A stretch of 64,000 nucleotides of DNA from Tepidaquicella sp964564635 (GTDB lineage Bacteria > Bacteroidota > Ignavibacteria > Tepidaquicellales > Tepidaquicellaceae): positions 496,001-560,000 of the forward strand of contig CAZMAR010000002.1 of assembly GCA_964564635.1 (NCBI GenBank), in the 5' to 3' direction. How positions within the stretch are numbered: the first letter of the stretch is position 1; each line of letters opens with the position of its first letter. The position numbers were made by a program, and so were the translations under genes. The notes beneath the pieces were generated by a model that made no database searches, had not been told where the DNA came from, and worked only from the letters and a program-made list of their open reading frames with translations. This document shows, one piece after another, positions 36,344-45,789 of this stretch.

Positions 36344-36438
36344 ATCAATTTGTGTTTAATTAATTAATTAAATTTATATATTTACATAAACATAATAAAT
36401 TTTATTTTCGTTTCTTTTTCAAAAAAAATAATAAAATT

Positions 36439-37641
36439 ATGAAAAATTTTGATCCTAGCAAAGCTATTCAAGATTATTTAGTATTTGGTGAATTTGGGGA
36501 TGTAAATCCCTCTATAACAGATTCATCAACATATACATTTCTCAATCCGGAAAAAATGGAAGAAATTTTCGAGCATGAAATTGAAGGATGTTTCCTTTAT
36601 TCTAGACATTGGAACCCTATTAATAGGTATCTATCGATGGCATTAGCAAGAATGGAAGACACAGAATCTGCTCAGGTTGCATCTTCCGGAATGGGAGCAA
36701 TTAATTGCACAATTATGCAAATCTGCAACCAAGGAGATGAAATTATTTCAGGTAGAACTATATATGGTGGTACTTATGCTTTATTTAAAAATTTCTTACC
36801 TAAGTTTGGAATTAAAGTTAATTTTGTCAATATTATTAATCTTGATGAGGTACGGTCTGCAATTAATAAAAGAACAAAACTGATTTATTGTGAGACCATT
36901 AGTAATCCTTTACTTGAAGTAGCAAACCTGCCTGAGTTATCCAGAATAGCAAAGGAGCATAATGTGAAATTTATAGTAGACAATACATTTGCTCCAATGA
37001 TTGTTACACCAGCTCATTGCGGCGCAGATGTTGTTATTCATAGTATGACAAAGTTTATTAATGGAACAAGTGACTGTGTTGCAGGTTGTATTTGTTCAAC
37101 AAAAAGTTTTATTGATTCTTTAAATGATGTAAATTCGGGAGCGAGTATGTTATTGGGTCCTGTATTGGATAGTTTCAGAGCAGCCAGTATATTAAAAAAT
37201 TTACATTCTTTACATATAAGAATGCAACAACACAGTAGGAACGCTGCTTATTTTGCTGAAGAATTTCGAAAACTTGGTATAAAAACTTATTATCCTGGTT
37301 TTAAAAATCATAATGGCAATGAAATTCTTGAATCATTTATGAATAAAGGTTTCGGGTATGGTGGAATGGTGACTATTGATGTTGAAGATGGAGAGAAGGC
37401 TAATAGATTAATGGAAATGATGCAACAGGAATTGGTGGGGTACCTTGCAGTTAGTCTTGGATATTTTAAGACTCTTTTCAGTGCTCCAAGTCATAGTACC
37501 TCCTCAGAAATTCCAGAAGAAGAACAGGAAAAAATAGGATTGAGAAAAGGGCTTGTCCGTTTTTCTGTTGGGCTTGATAATGATATAAAGAGAAGTTTTG
37601 AAAGAGTTAAAAAGTGCTTGACTAAATTAAGAATAATTTAA
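36439..37641 (+). CDS. trans-sulfuration family PLP enzyme (methionine gamma-lyase/cystathionine gamma-synthase-like)
   Basis: A 400-residue Cys/Met-metabolism PLP enzyme. SSGMGAINCTIMQI, YCETISNPLLEVANLPEL and VDNTFAPMIVTPAHCGADVV are family segments, and HSMTKFINGTSD holds the Schiff-base Lys. FSAPSHSTSSEIP near residue 355 is the C-terminal substrate-carboxylate region. The enzyme cleaves or forms bonds at C-gamma of Met/homocysteine-type substrates in the cytosol. Which reaction it performs cannot be read from sequence. No Shine-Dalgarno precedes the ATG, and an 18-base AT palindrome (36355-36372) lies in the divergent promoter region. Confidence 0.88.
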   Translation: MKNFDPSKAIQDYLVFGEFGDVNPSITDSSTYTFLNPEKMEEIFEHEIEGCFLYSRHWNPINRYLSMALARMEDTESAQVASSGMGAINCTIMQICNQGDEIISGRTIYGGTYALFKNFLPKFGIKVNFVNIINLDEVRSAINKRTKLIYCETISNPLLEVANLPELSRIAKEHNVKFIVDNTFAPMIVTPAHCGADVVIHSMTKFINGTSDCVAGCICSTKSFIDSLNDVNSGASMLLGPVLDSFRAASILKNLHSLHIRMQQHSRNAAYFAEEFRKLGIKTYYPGFKNHNGNEILESFMNKGFGYGGMVTIDVEDGEKANRLMEMMQQELVGYLAVSLGYFKTLFSAPSHSTSSEIPEEEQEKIGLRKGLVRFSVGLDNDIKRSFERVKKCLTKLRII

Positions 37642-37681
37642 TTTCTCTCCTTTTATTTGAAATTATTATATTTAATACATT

Positions 37682-38890
37682 ATGTTAAAGAAATTTTTTA
37701 AAAGATTATTCATAACCCTGTTTTTATTATTATTAATCATAATATTAGCACCTTATGTCATTTCTCCTGTTTATAACTTCCCCGACCCTACAACATTTCA
37801 AGGGAAATATATTAAAAACCCTTACGATAAATTGGATTCAAATAATTGGTATAAAGCAAACTTTCATTGCCACTCAAAAGTCTGGGGAGGAATTACAATT
37901 GGAAGTAATAATACTGTTGATTCGATAATTAATGTTTACAAGTCTTTTAAATATGATTTCATGGGTGTTTCGAATTATATGACAATATTTAATAGCTATA
38001 CAGATTCTAATTTTTATATGCCTGTTTACGAACATGGTTGGGGATTGTTTAAAGTTCATTATCTTGTTGTTGGAGCTGAAAGAGTGAATCTAATTGATTT
38101 CTTACTTTTCCAAAATCTAAGCAACAAGCAATTCATTATAAAAAATTTAAAAACCCCTGAAAATGTTGTAGCAATAGTACATCCCAATATGTATAATGCT
38201 TTTAAGGAAGATGATTTCAAATATTTAACAGATTATGATTGTGTTGAAATATTAAGATATGATAGAGTCTCTACTAAATACTGGGATGCAGCATTATCCG
38301 CAGGAAATTTGAAATATTTGCTTTCTGATGACGATTCGCATAATGTACATTCACCCTGTGAGACCGTAAGATGTTTTACTATGATAAATTCTTTTTCGAG
38401 AGATAAAAAGCAAATTATTAAATCAATTAAAGAAGGAAAAACTTATGCAATAGATTGGCGAGCAACAATCAATGATGATTTTCAAACAAAATTTAAGAAG
38501 TTAAATGAAATACCTTATTTAAATTACTGTAAGGTTGAAAGTGATACCATTTTTGTAAAAGTTAATAAGGTAGCTAAAGAGATTACATTTATTGGACAGA
38601 ACGGAAAAATAACTAAACAGGTTAATGATATGGATTTTGCATACTATATAATGAAAGAAAATGACCCTTATATAAGAGCTGAAATAACATTTTATGATAA
38701 TACTAAAATGTATTTAAATCCTTTGGTCAGATATGATGAAGAACATCCATTAACAGTAAAAAAGGCAGAAGTGAATGTATTTTTGACTGTTGTAAATAAA
38801 CTGATATTATTAGCTGTAATTATACTTATGTCATTATTAATCAGATATTTCAGATATAAAAGAAGATTAAAAAACTTGAAAGAAAGTTAA
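37682..38890 (+). CDS. membrane protein with PHP-type metal-dependent phosphoesterase domain
   Basis: A 402-residue protein with TM helices at both ends (about residues 8-27 and 363-385) and a PHP-like domain between. Metal-binding motifs: NFHCHS (H62, H64), VVGAERVN (Glu), AIVHPN (His) and SDDDSHN (Asp, His). The usual second motif 'T-D-H' is replaced by VSNYMT, so at least one metal site looks altered. Members hydrolyse phosphoesters or act in polymer assembly. Its stop overlaps that of the convergent ArnT-like gene by 3 bases in a TTAA. Substrate unknown. Confidence 0.7.
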   Translation: MLKKFFKRLFITLFLLLLIIILAPYVISPVYNFPDPTTFQGKYIKNPYDKLDSNNWYKANFHCHSKVWGGITIGSNNTVDSIINVYKSFKYDFMGVSNYMTIFNSYTDSNFYMPVYEHGWGLFKVHYLVVGAERVNLIDFLLFQNLSNKQFIIKNLKTPENVVAIVHPNMYNAFKEDDFKYLTDYDCVEILRYDRVSTKYWDAALSAGNLKYLLSDDDSHNVHSPCETVRCFTMINSFSRDKKQIIKSIKEGKTYAIDWRATINDDFQTKFKKLNEIPYLNYCKVESDTIFVKVNKVAKEITFIGQNGKITKQVNDMDFAYYIMKENDPYIRAEITFYDNTKMYLNPLVRYDEEHPLTVKKAEVNVFLTVVNKLILLAVIILMSLLIRYFRYKRRLKNLKES

Positions 38891-40458
38891 TATAAAAATT
38901 TTAGGTTTCTTTTTAAATTTCTTAATCTAAAAATAAAATAATTCATTACATTTTTATCATTCCTATAAATTCTTACTGTGTCTGGAGGGGTTATATTACC
39001 AAAGTAATCTTTATATATTTCTGATGGATTTTTAAAATCTCTTGAAGAACAAATAAAATAACAATCACTTGCAGGTGGGATCTCACCTTTTTTTTCGTTA
39101 ATAAAGAAATAGTTCCTTATATTATCTATACTACTATAAGCATAAGTTTTTTTCCCAATATATCTTGAAATATAATAATCAAAGTTTGCTGCAGGGAACC
39201 ATCTGAATGAAATAATATAATAATTAGAGTCCATTATTTTATATTTAACGTCGGTGTTAGAAATTTTTTTGAACTCTTCACGAAGCTGATTCATACCATA
39301 TAAATCAAGAGATAAATCATTTTTCCCAAGATTAGTTGGCTCTGTATTTTTAGTATCAGAATATAATACCCCTGTTTTTATCTGAATTACGGAAAGTAAT
39401 ACAATTAAAAAGCAAAGTAGAAAAGCAAATGTTATAGTTTTAGGAAATAAGGTAAGTTTTTCTTTTATCTTTAGTTTATTAAAAGTAACCAATGAAATTA
39501 GTATAATCAGTCCTGTATAACCAGGTGCGGACCAATGAGGAAGCGTCCTTTTGGTGAAAGAAAAAATTATAAATAATATAATTATAGGTAGACTCCATAA
39601 TAAAATTAATATTAGATTTTTATCCTGTTTTAATTCTATATTTTTAAAAAAGTAAATTAGTGATACTACTGCAAGAATAAATATCACAGGGTTATTGTAA
39701 AAAAATTCACCAAGAACTTCAGTTATTACAAACTCAGGATTAAAAACTGATTGAAATATATTGACCCTACCTGATTGGAATGTAAAACTTATAAAATTAT
39801 TTTTTATATTCCATATGATTACGGGAGAAAATGTTATTAATGTAATAAAAAGTGAAATATATGTTTCCTTAATTTTCAACCACTTTCTATTATAGAAGAA
39901 TATGTATAGTATTATCCCTACCCATAGAAATACACCTGTATATTTTGATAACATTGCAAGTCCGATGGTAAATCCAGCAATCAATAAATTTGTTTTTGAT
40001 GATTTCGAAATTTCTTCTTTTGTTATTGAATCTATTAAAAGTAGAAATGTGAGCGACCAGAAAAGTAATAACGGGGTATCAGGCATAATAAAAATACCAG
40101 ATATAACAAAGCAATATAAAGAAGAATTATAAAGAAGAGCAGCGTATAATCCGGCAATATCATTTTTTAATTTTCTTGTTATTATAAAAATTAGTATAGT
40201 ATTTATTGAACCAATTATTATTGAAGCCAATCTAATAAATAATTCACTTTGAAAAGTAAGATTCAAAGTAAATATGTTTATAATGTAGCCGACCATAGGT
40301 GGGTGGTCGAAATGACTTAAATCAGGATAAACCGCATATAGCCAGTAATTAACTTCATCATTACTCAATTCAACAAGAGAGGCAGCTATTGATCGAATTA
40401 AAATAGAAAAAAGTATTAACAAGATTAAATAAAATTTTGTTTCCCTTTTCTCTTTCAT
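38887..40458 (-). CDS. ArnT/PMT-like GT39-family membrane glycosyltransferase
   Basis: A 523-residue polytopic enzyme with 11-12 predicted helices. After TM1, ELSNDEVNYWLYAVYPDLSH has the D-E pair of the first loop and FDHPPMVGYIINIF is the diagnostic D-H-P-P of PMT_2/ArnT-like proteins. They transfer a sugar from undecaprenyl-phosphate to lipid A, lipids or proteins on the periplasmic side. The soluble C-terminal part is about 130 residues. It is a separate transcription unit from the GT-C gene at 24-26 kb, which is the second such enzyme here. Acceptor unknown. Confidence 0.85.
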   Translation of the reverse strand: MKEKRETKFYLILLILFSILIRSIAASLVELSNDEVNYWLYAVYPDLSHFDHPPMVGYIINIFTLNLTFQSELFIRLASIIIGSINTILIFIITRKLKNDIAGLYAALLYNSSLYCFVISGIFIMPDTPLLLFWSLTFLLLIDSITKEEISKSSKTNLLIAGFTIGLAMLSKYTGVFLWVGIILYIFFYNRKWLKIKETYISLFITLITFSPVIIWNIKNNFISFTFQSGRVNIFQSVFNPEFVITEVLGEFFYNNPVIFILAVVSLIYFFKNIELKQDKNLILILLWSLPIIILFIIFSFTKRTLPHWSAPGYTGLIILISLVTFNKLKIKEKLTLFPKTITFAFLLCFLIVLLSVIQIKTGVLYSDTKNTEPTNLGKNDLSLDLYGMNQLREEFKKISNTDVKYKIMDSNYYIISFRWFPAANFDYYISRYIGKKTYAYSSIDNIRNYFFINEKKGEIPPASDCYFICSSRDFKNPSEIYKDYFGNITPPDTVRIYRNDKNVMNYFIFRLRNLKRNLKFLY

Positions 40459-40522
40459 CTACAAAAGATTTATATATGAGTTAGAGTATTAAATCACTAT
40501 AGCAATAGTATCTTTATATTTA

Positions 40523-43126
40523 TTATTTGATAATTATCATTTTCCTTGTATATGCTTTTTCATTTACCAACATTCTGTAAAAATATATTCCACTGGTAAG
40601 ATTATTGGCATTAAATGTTATTTTATATTCACCTGCAATTTTATGTTCATCTAAAATAGTAACAATCTCTTTTCCTGTTAAATCATAAATTTTTATTTTT
40701 ACTCTACTACTTATTGGTATTTTGAAATCAATTACCGTTGATTGATTAAAAGGATTTGGATAATTCTGTGAGAGCATAAAATTATCAGGGATATTCCCAG
40801 TTGAAGTTATGTTTACTGGAACGCTGACAAGATTTCTTTGCCATACACCATTTCCGTGTGTGGTAGCTCTTAATTTCCTGTTTGGATATGATATTGTTAA
40901 ATCGAAAACAAGAGTATAAGGCATACCAGTTCTGAATTCTCCCCAGCTCTGTCCGGAATTTGTTGAAGCATATACCCCAAGATCATTTCCGGCATAAATA
41001 TTATTAGGATATAAAGGATCAATAACAATACAGTGGTGAGGAACATTCGGTAGATTATTAGTTATATCAACCCAATTATTTCCTGAATTAGTAGATTTAA
41101 ATATGTGACTATTATTAAAACCACCGAAAGTAACATAAACCTCTTTGGAATTGTTTGGATTAATATTTATATCAGTGGGATACTTATTTGGCATAGAGCT
41201 ACCTGTAATGTTTACCCAGTTAAGCCCTCCATCAATTGACCTGAAAATTCCTGCTGGTGCTGATGATGGTACAGTACCAACATAAATTGTATCAGTAGTA
41301 TAATTAGAAACAACCATTGATAATACTTTTGCATTCATTATTGATGAACCGTAAGGACCAGTCCAATTTCCTCCTCCTGTTGTTGACTTATAAACACCAA
41401 TGCTACCTACATAAAGGACATTTGGATTTGATTTACAGCAGATGTAAGGTGTTGCAAAGCAATAATAAGAAGAACTACCAGAATTAGGAGGTGAGACCTC
41501 TGTCCAATTAACACCTCTGTTAGTAGATTTATAAATATCACCATAAACATATTCTGTATATACAATATTATCATTTAGAGAATTTACAGCACTACTTAAA
41601 CCGTCTCCCATAAAGGTTTTATACCATGCAACAGTACCTTGATAAAATGCGGAACGATTATCTTGCAATCCACCAATACAGTAATTAGAATCCTGATAAG
41701 AATTTGCAAAACTTGCATAAAACTGAGATGTAATATACCCACCATTACAGGAGTAAAATGAATTACTTTCCGCAAAATTATTTGATCGATATAGCCCCCC
41801 ATCGGTAATAATATAGACCTTATTCGGGTCTTTAGGGTTTACAGTGAAATTATGCACATCTGCATGAACAAAGTTTGCAGGTCCTTCCGGTTGTCCAGGT
41901 GGCGTTGCCCCTGTATACCAGGAACTCCAGCTGGATTTTGTTGAAAAGGATACGCCACCATTTGTAGATTTTTCTACATTTATAGTTCCAACTAATATAA
42001 TTTCCGGATTATCAGGTTTTACTATAACACCGTTATTATACCAACCTTGATTGCTACTTGGTACAGATGTTGAGCCCAGAGTCCAATTTAACCCACCGTT
42101 AGTGCTTCTATAAAATCCAACATAATTTGTAACATCATTACAAATACTTGCGTATATGAAATCCGGGTTACCTTTATACATATCAAGGTTTGCTTTTCCT
42201 GACCAGTCAGAAGGTAGACCACCTGATAATTTAAACCAGTTTTGTCCGGCATTTGTAGTTTTGAATATTCCTCTTTCGTTAATTGGGGTTGGAGCATTAT
42301 TTGTTAAGTTTCCAATTGAAGCATAAAGTATATTTGGATTAACTGGATTTATCATTAAATCAATAACCATTTTATAATTAAGAACTGAAAACCAATTTCC
42401 GCCTGCATTTGTAGATTTATATATTCCTTCACTTGTTGCAGCATAGAGAATATTTGAATTCTGAGGATTTATTATTACATCCCATACACCTGTTTGATTC
42501 TGATAACTCCAGTCAAGCGATTTTGTCCAGGTAAGCCCACCATCTGTAGTTTTTAAAATTCCAATTCCATACATCCCTCTTGTAACTCTTACATCAAGTC
42601 CATTTAAAGAATATTGATATCCATAATTTTCTCCCGTACCAATAAACATTACATTTGGATTTGCAGAGTCAATTGCAATTGAACTTACAGCAAGTGATGG
42701 ATAACCTGTATTGATTAAACTCCATGCAGCAGCTCCTAATCCGCCGGTGGTAGATTTCCATAAACCACCTGATGCTGAACCAATAAAAATTGTTCCTGTA
42801 TCAACTGGATGCACAGCAAGACACAAGCTTCGCCCTCCAATGTTATTGGGACCAATCGACTGCCAGGAATCCGGAAAATCATTATCTATTGTATTTGCAA
42901 GTTGAGTTCTTGAATATTCATATGCTTTGTAATATTCACCAGCTGGAATATCTTTCTCGGGGTATGCTCTTATTTTGCTTAACCACTGCAAGGATTCCAT
43001 TGCACCAGAGGATTTTTTTATATTGATATTAATTACATTTCCTGAGATGATTAAGGAAATTACAGTTATTGTTATAATTAAAATTATTAATAAATTTATT
43101 CTTAAAAATAAATTATTTTCTTTCAT
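40523..43126 (-). CDS. secreted BNR/sialidase-like propeller protein with T9SS sorting domain
   Basis: About 867 residues from the ATG at 43126 (MKENNLFLRINLLIILIITI..., a signal/anchor sequence). An ATG 48 bases upstream is possible but would lengthen the N-terminus through an 18-base palindrome, so I prefer 43126. The body is made of BNR/VPS10-like blades with repeated [KR]-[ST]-T-[ND]-x-G-x-x-W and 'NP.N..I.Y.G' motifs (for example IFKTTNAGQNWFKLSGGLPS). They form one or two beta-propellers over most of the chain. The last 80 residues are a T9SS type-A domain (NYPNPFNQST, TSGIYFYRM, final IIIK). Surface or extracellular location is predicted; ligand unknown. Confidence 0.83.
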   Translation of the reverse strand: MKENNLFLRINLLIILIITITVISLIISGNVININIKKSSGAMESLQWLSKIRAYPEKDIPAGEYYKAYEYSRTQLANTIDNDFPDSWQSIGPNNIGGRSLCLAVHPVDTGTIFIGSASGGLWKSTTGGLGAAAWSLINTGYPSLAVSSIAIDSANPNVMFIGTGENYGYQYSLNGLDVRVTRGMYGIGILKTTDGGLTWTKSLDWSYQNQTGVWDVIINPQNSNILYAATSEGIYKSTNAGGNWFSVLNYKMVIDLMINPVNPNILYASIGNLTNNAPTPINERGIFKTTNAGQNWFKLSGGLPSDWSGKANLDMYKGNPDFIYASICNDVTNYVGFYRSTNGGLNWTLGSTSVPSSNQGWYNNGVIVKPDNPEIILVGTINVEKSTNGGVSFSTKSSWSSWYTGATPPGQPEGPANFVHADVHNFTVNPKDPNKVYIITDGGLYRSNNFAESNSFYSCNGGYITSQFYASFANSYQDSNYCIGGLQDNRSAFYQGTVAWYKTFMGDGLSSAVNSLNDNIVYTEYVYGDIYKSTNRGVNWTEVSPPNSGSSSYYCFATPYICCKSNPNVLYVGSIGVYKSTTGGGNWTGPYGSSIMNAKVLSMVVSNYTTDTIYVGTVPSSAPAGIFRSIDGGLNWVNITGSSMPNKYPTDININPNNSKEVYVTFGGFNNSHIFKSTNSGNNWVDITNNLPNVPHHCIVIDPLYPNNIYAGNDLGVYASTNSGQSWGEFRTGMPYTLVFDLTISYPNRKLRATTHGNGVWQRNLVSVPVNITSTGNIPDNFMLSQNYPNPFNQSTVIDFKIPISSRVKIKIYDLTGKEIVTILDEHKIAGEYKITFNANNLTSGIYFYRMLVNEKAYTRKMIIIK

Positions 43127-43144
43127 ATAATTGTTTTTTTTATT

Positions 43145-43162
43145 AAACTTAAATTTAAGTTT
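43145..43162. promoter_or_regulatory. 18-base perfect palindrome upstream of the BNR protein gene
   Basis: AAACTTAAATTTAAGTTT (43145-43162) is a perfect palindrome 19 bases upstream of the preferred ATG at 43126 (minus strand). It is a candidate operator or leader hairpin, though such AT sequences may arise by chance. Confidence 0.3.
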
Positions 43163-43341
43163 TTTAAAAAACAATACAGATTAATTTGTTTAAATAATTA
43201 GAATTTTAATTTATACAAAACTGTTCATTTATTTATGATTGTTAAGTGTTTAGAAATATACTGAAATAAAAAATTTGTATTAGTAATTTTGATTATTATC
43301 AGTTACATTTATTAGGTACAATAAAATTAGTTTTAATAAAT

Positions 43342-43345
43342 GGAG
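43342..43345 (+). promoter_or_regulatory. Shine-Dalgarno GGAG of the RNase H gene
   Basis: GGAG lies 7 bases before the ATG at 43353 and confirms that start. Confidence 0.6.
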
Positions 43346-43352
43346 TATTCTT

Positions 43353-44057
43353 ATGAAATATGAAAAAGAAGTGAAAGAAAAAGCATTAGAATTTGTTGAG
43401 GAATTAAGAGAGAATTCTTTTGATGCTATTCTTGTTGAAGATTCTCTTAGGGACTATACTATAAAAGTAAATATTTCAAAAGAAGGAGAAAATCTTGGCA
43501 AAGTTTCCATATACTATAAACCAACAAAAGATTCTTATACTTTAACAACCTTAGAATTAAGAAGAGATTATATAGAAGAAATCGAATCAATCTGGAATAG
43601 AATGACTGCCTCTTTCAGGGTCCCGGTTTATGAAGACAGGGGAATTGAGATTGATGTCGATGGTGCCTATAGAGATGGCTGTACGGGATATGCAGCAATA
43701 ATCAGAGAAGATGGTAAACCAATACATACTTTATCAGGTGTTATGAATGAGGTAGAAGTTCTTGGGTCATATCAAGTTGCGGGGGAATTAAATGCTGTTA
43801 TAGAAGCGCTTAAATGGTGTAAAGAGCAGGGGATAAAGGAGGTCAAAATCTATTATGATATGAATGGAATTGAAATGTGGGCTTCAGGTAGATGGAAAAC
43901 CAAAAAAGATATAACAAAAAATTATTCTGATTTTTTTAAGAATAATAAAATAAAAATTCACTGGATAAAAGTAAAATCGCACTCTGGTTATAAATGGAAT
44001 GAGGAAGTTGACCGACTTGCAAAAAGGGTAATTACTGAATTTAAAAGAAGAAAATAG
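43353..44057 (+). CDS. ribonuclease HI with extra N-terminal domain
   Basis: A 234-residue protein. Residues about 97-230 are an RNase H domain: EIDVDGAYRDGCTGYAAII (D103), AGELNAVIEAL (E145), VKIYYDMNGIEMW (D169) and WNEEVDRLAKR (D220) give the complete D-E-D-D catalytic set. HWIKVKSHSGYKWNEEVDR is typical of type I enzymes. It degrades RNA in RNA:DNA hybrids. Residues 1-90 are a small mixed alpha/beta domain that is not the Caulimovirus-VI (viroplasmin) hybrid-binding module known from eukaryotic RNase H1; I do not recognise it. It is a single gene with a Shine-Dalgarno. Confidence 0.88.
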   Translation: MKYEKEVKEKALEFVEELRENSFDAILVEDSLRDYTIKVNISKEGENLGKVSIYYKPTKDSYTLTTLELRRDYIEEIESIWNRMTASFRVPVYEDRGIEIDVDGAYRDGCTGYAAIIREDGKPIHTLSGVMNEVEVLGSYQVAGELNAVIEALKWCKEQGIKEVKIYYDMNGIEMWASGRWKTKKDITKNYSDFFKNNKIKIHWIKVKSHSGYKWNEEVDRLAKRVITEFKRRK

Positions 44058-44134
44058 ATTTTTTTTACATTAAAATCTGACTTTATTAAATATATTAACG
44101 AAACTATTTTTTTATTAAATTAAAGTTAATATTT

Positions 44135-45784
44135 ATGATTAGAAAAATTCAGGCACCCCGAGGGTCAGAAATGACTTGTAAAAACTGGCATGCAGAAGCT
44201 GCTATGAGAATGTTGATGAATAATTTGGATTCTGAAGTTGCAGAAAAGCCGGAAGAACTTATTGTTTACGGTGGTTCGGGAAAAGCTGCGAGAAATTGGG
44301 AATGTTTTGATGCTATTGTTGAAACACTGAAAACATTGGAGAGTGATGAAACATTACTTGTGCAATCGGGCAAACCTGTTGCAGTTTGGAAAACTCATAA
44401 AAACGCACCAAGAGTTGTTATCTCAAATTCACAGATTGTACCAAAGTGGGCGAATTGGGATGAATTTAGAAGACTTGAAGCACTTGGACTTACGATGTAT
44501 GGACAAATGACAGCAGGTTCCTGGATTTACATAGGTACACAGGGTATATTGCAGGGGACTTATGAAACATTTGGTGCTTGCGCAAAAAAATATTTCAACG
44601 GTTCACTTGCAGGTAAATTTGTTTTAACAGCAGGGCTTGGGGGTATGGGAGGTGCACAACCCCTTGCTGCTACTCTTAATGGGGCTGCTTTTTTAGGAGT
44701 TGAGGTTGATAAAGCAAGAATAAAAAAACGCATCGATACTGGATATTGTGATATAATGACTGAATCTCTTGATGAAGCTTTAAATATTGTACTCCAGGCA
44801 AAAGAGAATAAGAAACCTATTTCTGTTGGCTTGGTTGGAAATGCAGGCGAGGTCCATCCGGAAATTTTAAGAAGAGGAATAATTCCTGATGTGTTGACAG
44901 ATCAAACTTCTGCTCATGATATGCTAAATGGTTATGTCCCAATGGGAATGAGTTTTGAAGAAGCATTAGATTTAAGAAAAAAAGATCCACAGAAATATCA
45001 AAAACTTGCACGGGAAACCGCTGTTGTTCATTGCAGAACAATGTGGGAAATGATGAAAAGAGGTGCCATTGCTTTTGATTATGGAAATAACCTCAGAGGA
45101 GAAGCTTTCGCTAATGGCTTTGAAAATGCTTTTGATATTCCAGGATTTGTTCCCGAATATATAAGACCATTGTTTTGTGATGGTAAAGGTCCCTTTAGAT
45201 GGGTTGCCTTATCAGGTGATCCGCAGGATATTTTTATTACAGATGAAACAATTGCCGAAGCGTTTCCAGAAGATACTCATCTACACAATTGGTTGAAAGC
45301 AGCCAGAGAGAAAGTGCATTTTCAGGGTTTACCCTCAAGAATTTGTTGGCTTGGATATGGAGAAAGAGCAAAGGCTGGTACTTTATTTAATGATCTTGTA
45401 AAAAACAAAAAAGTTAAAGCACCTATTGTGATTGGAAGAGACCATCTTGATTGTGGGAGTGTAGCATCACCAAATCGGGAAACTGAAAAAATGAAGGATG
45501 GCTCTGATGCTATTGCTGATTGGCCTATATTAAATTTTGCATTGCATTGCATCGGTGGTGCAAGTTGGGTATCCCTTCATCACGGTGGTGGTGTTGGTAT
45601 TGGAAATTCTATTCATGCGGGAATGGTTATCGTTGCTGATGGTTCGGATGAAGCCTATACAAGACTAAACAGATGCCTAACTTACGACCCTGGAATGGGA
45701 ATTGTAAGACATTCTGATGCAGGTTATGAACTTGCAATAGAAAATGCAAAAAAATTTGGTATAAGAATTCCAATGTTAAAATAA
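44135..45784 (+). CDS. hutU: urocanate hydratase
   Basis: A 549-residue enzyme of the normal family length. RGSEMTCKNWHAEAAMRMLM at the start, YGGSGKAARNW, GLGGMGGAQPLAATLNGA (NAD-binding loop), DQTSAHDMLNGYVPMGMSFE and CRTMWEMMKRGAIAFDYGNN are diagnostic. It converts urocanate to 4-imidazolone-5-propionate with tightly bound NAD+ in histidine breakdown. No hutH, hutI or hutG is nearby, so the pathway genes are scattered or the enzyme is used with others elsewhere. Base composition looks less AT-rich than its neighbours by eye, which may reflect strong conservation. Confidence 0.95.
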   Translation: MIRKIQAPRGSEMTCKNWHAEAAMRMLMNNLDSEVAEKPEELIVYGGSGKAARNWECFDAIVETLKTLESDETLLVQSGKPVAVWKTHKNAPRVVISNSQIVPKWANWDEFRRLEALGLTMYGQMTAGSWIYIGTQGILQGTYETFGACAKKYFNGSLAGKFVLTAGLGGMGGAQPLAATLNGAAFLGVEVDKARIKKRIDTGYCDIMTESLDEALNIVLQAKENKKPISVGLVGNAGEVHPEILRRGIIPDVLTDQTSAHDMLNGYVPMGMSFEEALDLRKKDPQKYQKLARETAVVHCRTMWEMMKRGAIAFDYGNNLRGEAFANGFENAFDIPGFVPEYIRPLFCDGKGPFRWVALSGDPQDIFITDETIAEAFPEDTHLHNWLKAAREKVHFQGLPSRICWLGYGERAKAGTLFNDLVKNKKVKAPIVIGRDHLDCGSVASPNRETEKMKDGSDAIADWPILNFALHCIGGASWVSLHHGGGVGIGNSIHAGMVIVADGSDEAYTRLNRCLTYDPGMGIVRHSDAGYELAIENAKKFGIRIPMLK

Positions 45785-45789
45785 ATTTT

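Noticed and set aside
36355..36372. 18-base palindrome TTTAATTAATTAATTAAA as an operator
   Set aside because: It is a simple TTAA repeat in very AT-rich DNA and is likely chance, although it lies in a divergent promoter region.
43127..43174. Upstream ATG (43174) as the start of the BNR protein
   Set aside because: It would add 16 basic residues before the signal peptide and run through a perfect palindrome; the ATG at 43126 starts a normal export signal.
43353..44057. RNase H as part of a retroelement
   Set aside because: No reverse transcriptase, integrase or terminal repeat is nearby, and the domain is a normal cellular type I enzyme.
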